From an uncultured Pseudomonadota bacterium (lineage in GTDB: Bacteria; Myxococcota_A; UBA796; SXON01): a stretch of DNA of 32,890 nucleotides. Below the pieces are notes generated by a model. That model was not told the origin of the DNA and did no database searches. It saw nothing but the letters and a program-made list of their open reading frames with translations. Below are positions 32,353 through 32,890 of this stretch, piece by piece. How positions within the stretch are numbered: position 1 is the stretch's first letter; each line of letters opens with the position of its first letter. The DNA lies in assembly GCA_903844155.1 (NCBI GenBank), contig CAIMSU010000318.1, positions 1-32,890 of the forward strand, in the 5' to 3' direction. The position numbers and the translations under genes were made by a program.

Positions 32353-32890
32353 ACGGCCTCGCCTCGGCCGACTTCTCGCCGGACGTGCGCGAGTTCATCC
32401 GGATTCTCGGCGTACATCAAGTGGAGTATCTGCTGCTCGGGGGCCACGCCCTTCTTCCACGGGTACGCCCGGCTCACGGCAGACGTCGACTTCGCATACG
32501 GGCCGACTCCCCAAAACACCGTACGGCGCCACGCGGCGCTCGTCGAATTCTGGGGTGGACCCGTCCCGGGCCTCCCGACGCCCCAGCAGCCCGCGCTCCC
32601 CGGCCAGGTCCTCGAATTTGGGCGTCCGCCGAACCGCATCGACCTGCTGAGCGGCCCGGATGGACTTGACTTTCCGGGCGCCTGGACACGCCGGCTGACG
32701 ACGCCGCTGGACGATCCGGGGGGGCCAGTCCGGGCGCTCGGCAAACATAGCGTTCGCATCCACCTGAAATTGCGGCGATGGCTGGTCGGATTGGCCCCCC
32801 ACCGTGGCGTTCCCGCACGTTTGGTGCCGGCTGCCGTCTTCGGCGGCTGGCGGCGAACGTGGCCTTGGAACGCCGAAAAATCAGCGCCGA
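32349..32890 (+). pseudogene. Frameshifted nucleotidyltransferase (toxin-like), cut by window end
   Basis: The reading frame from ATG 32349 gives 'DFSPDVREFIRILGVHQVEY' and 'LLLGGHA', the start of a nucleotidyltransferase domain, then loses similarity at about 32451. From 32455 a different frame continues with 'FHGYARLTADVDFAYGPTPQ' (the D-x-D metal site) and 'NRIDLLSGPDGLDFPGAWTR' without a stop to the window end. Four bases lie where six are expected between 'GGHA' and 'FHGY', so about two bases are missing. After about 32750 the usual C-terminal 'NK...GR-KD' region is not recognisable, so the gene is probably decayed. Sequencing error at 32451-32457 is the alternative. Confidence 0.65.

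Noticed and set aside
32718-32724. Seven-G run as a second frameshift in the nucleotidyltransferase
   Set aside because: The frame before and after the run both give family-like sequence (DFPGAWTR before, PVRALGKH after), so no shift is needed there.

Overview
The window is gene-dense, very GC-rich DNA with strong G/C at codon third positions and several GTG starts. It looks like chromosome from a deltaproteobacterial or Myxococcota-like bacterium. The main clue is the crowd of secreted lipoproteins with Asp/Ser/Thr-rich linkers, MopE-type and 'DNDGDG' calcium-type repeats, an FG-GAP/UnbV protein and a C-type lectin. This lineage call is inference from gene content; there is no rRNA or other marker. 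No tRNA, rRNA, insertion sequence, phage gene or CRISPR array was seen, and no stretch over 300 bases lacks a gene.

Layout. 144-1406 (-): lipoprotein with 11 Cys/Asp repeats. 1422-3083 (+): hipBA-type toxin-antitoxin operon behind three palindrome-like boxes spaced exactly 39 bases apart. 3089-10445 (-): a compact run that reads marR, lipoprotein, secreted TldD-like metalloprotease, four lipoproteins and a TIM-barrel glycosidase-like lipoprotein. 10506-11225 (+): DUF4336 protein, divergent from marR and sharing a palindromic operator/promoter with it. 11204-13168 (-): C-type lectin/MopE lipoprotein and lspA. 13367-16697 (+): DsbA-like lipoprotein, pheS and an RND/HlyD-type adaptor lipoprotein, joined by stop/start overlaps. 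16732-18612 (-) and 18654-19664 (+): divergent FG-GAP/UnbV and IPT lipoproteins. 19700-20857 (-) and 21010-22557 (+): two divergent genes of unknown function, one a polytopic membrane protein. 22632-26337 (+): PNGase F-like lipoprotein, PhyH dioxygenase and an unassigned lipoprotein. 26354-27661 (-) and 27713-28651 (+): divergent cytochrome P450 and alpha/beta hydrolase. 28657-30276 (-): P5C dehydrogenase. 30338-32133 (-): two lipoproteins. 32152-32890 (+): a small antitoxin-like gene and a frameshifted nucleotidyltransferase cut off by the window end.

About 16 of 31 genes encode predicted lipoproteins, and the lipoprotein signal peptidase gene lspA lies among them. The window therefore mostly describes cell-envelope or surface biology (metal-binding repeats, lectin, glycosidase-like and deglycosylase-like proteins, a secreted protease, a thiol oxidoreductase-like protein). 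A few housekeeping or metabolic genes (pheS, lspA, P5CDH, P450) and two toxin-antitoxin-type modules are mixed in. The most checkable new signals are the 39-base operator array of hipBA, the marR-to-3089 lipoprotein/TldD gene run, the PNGase F-like/PhyH pair, the in-frame short-unit repeats in surface linkers, and the very short lipoprotein signal peptides.
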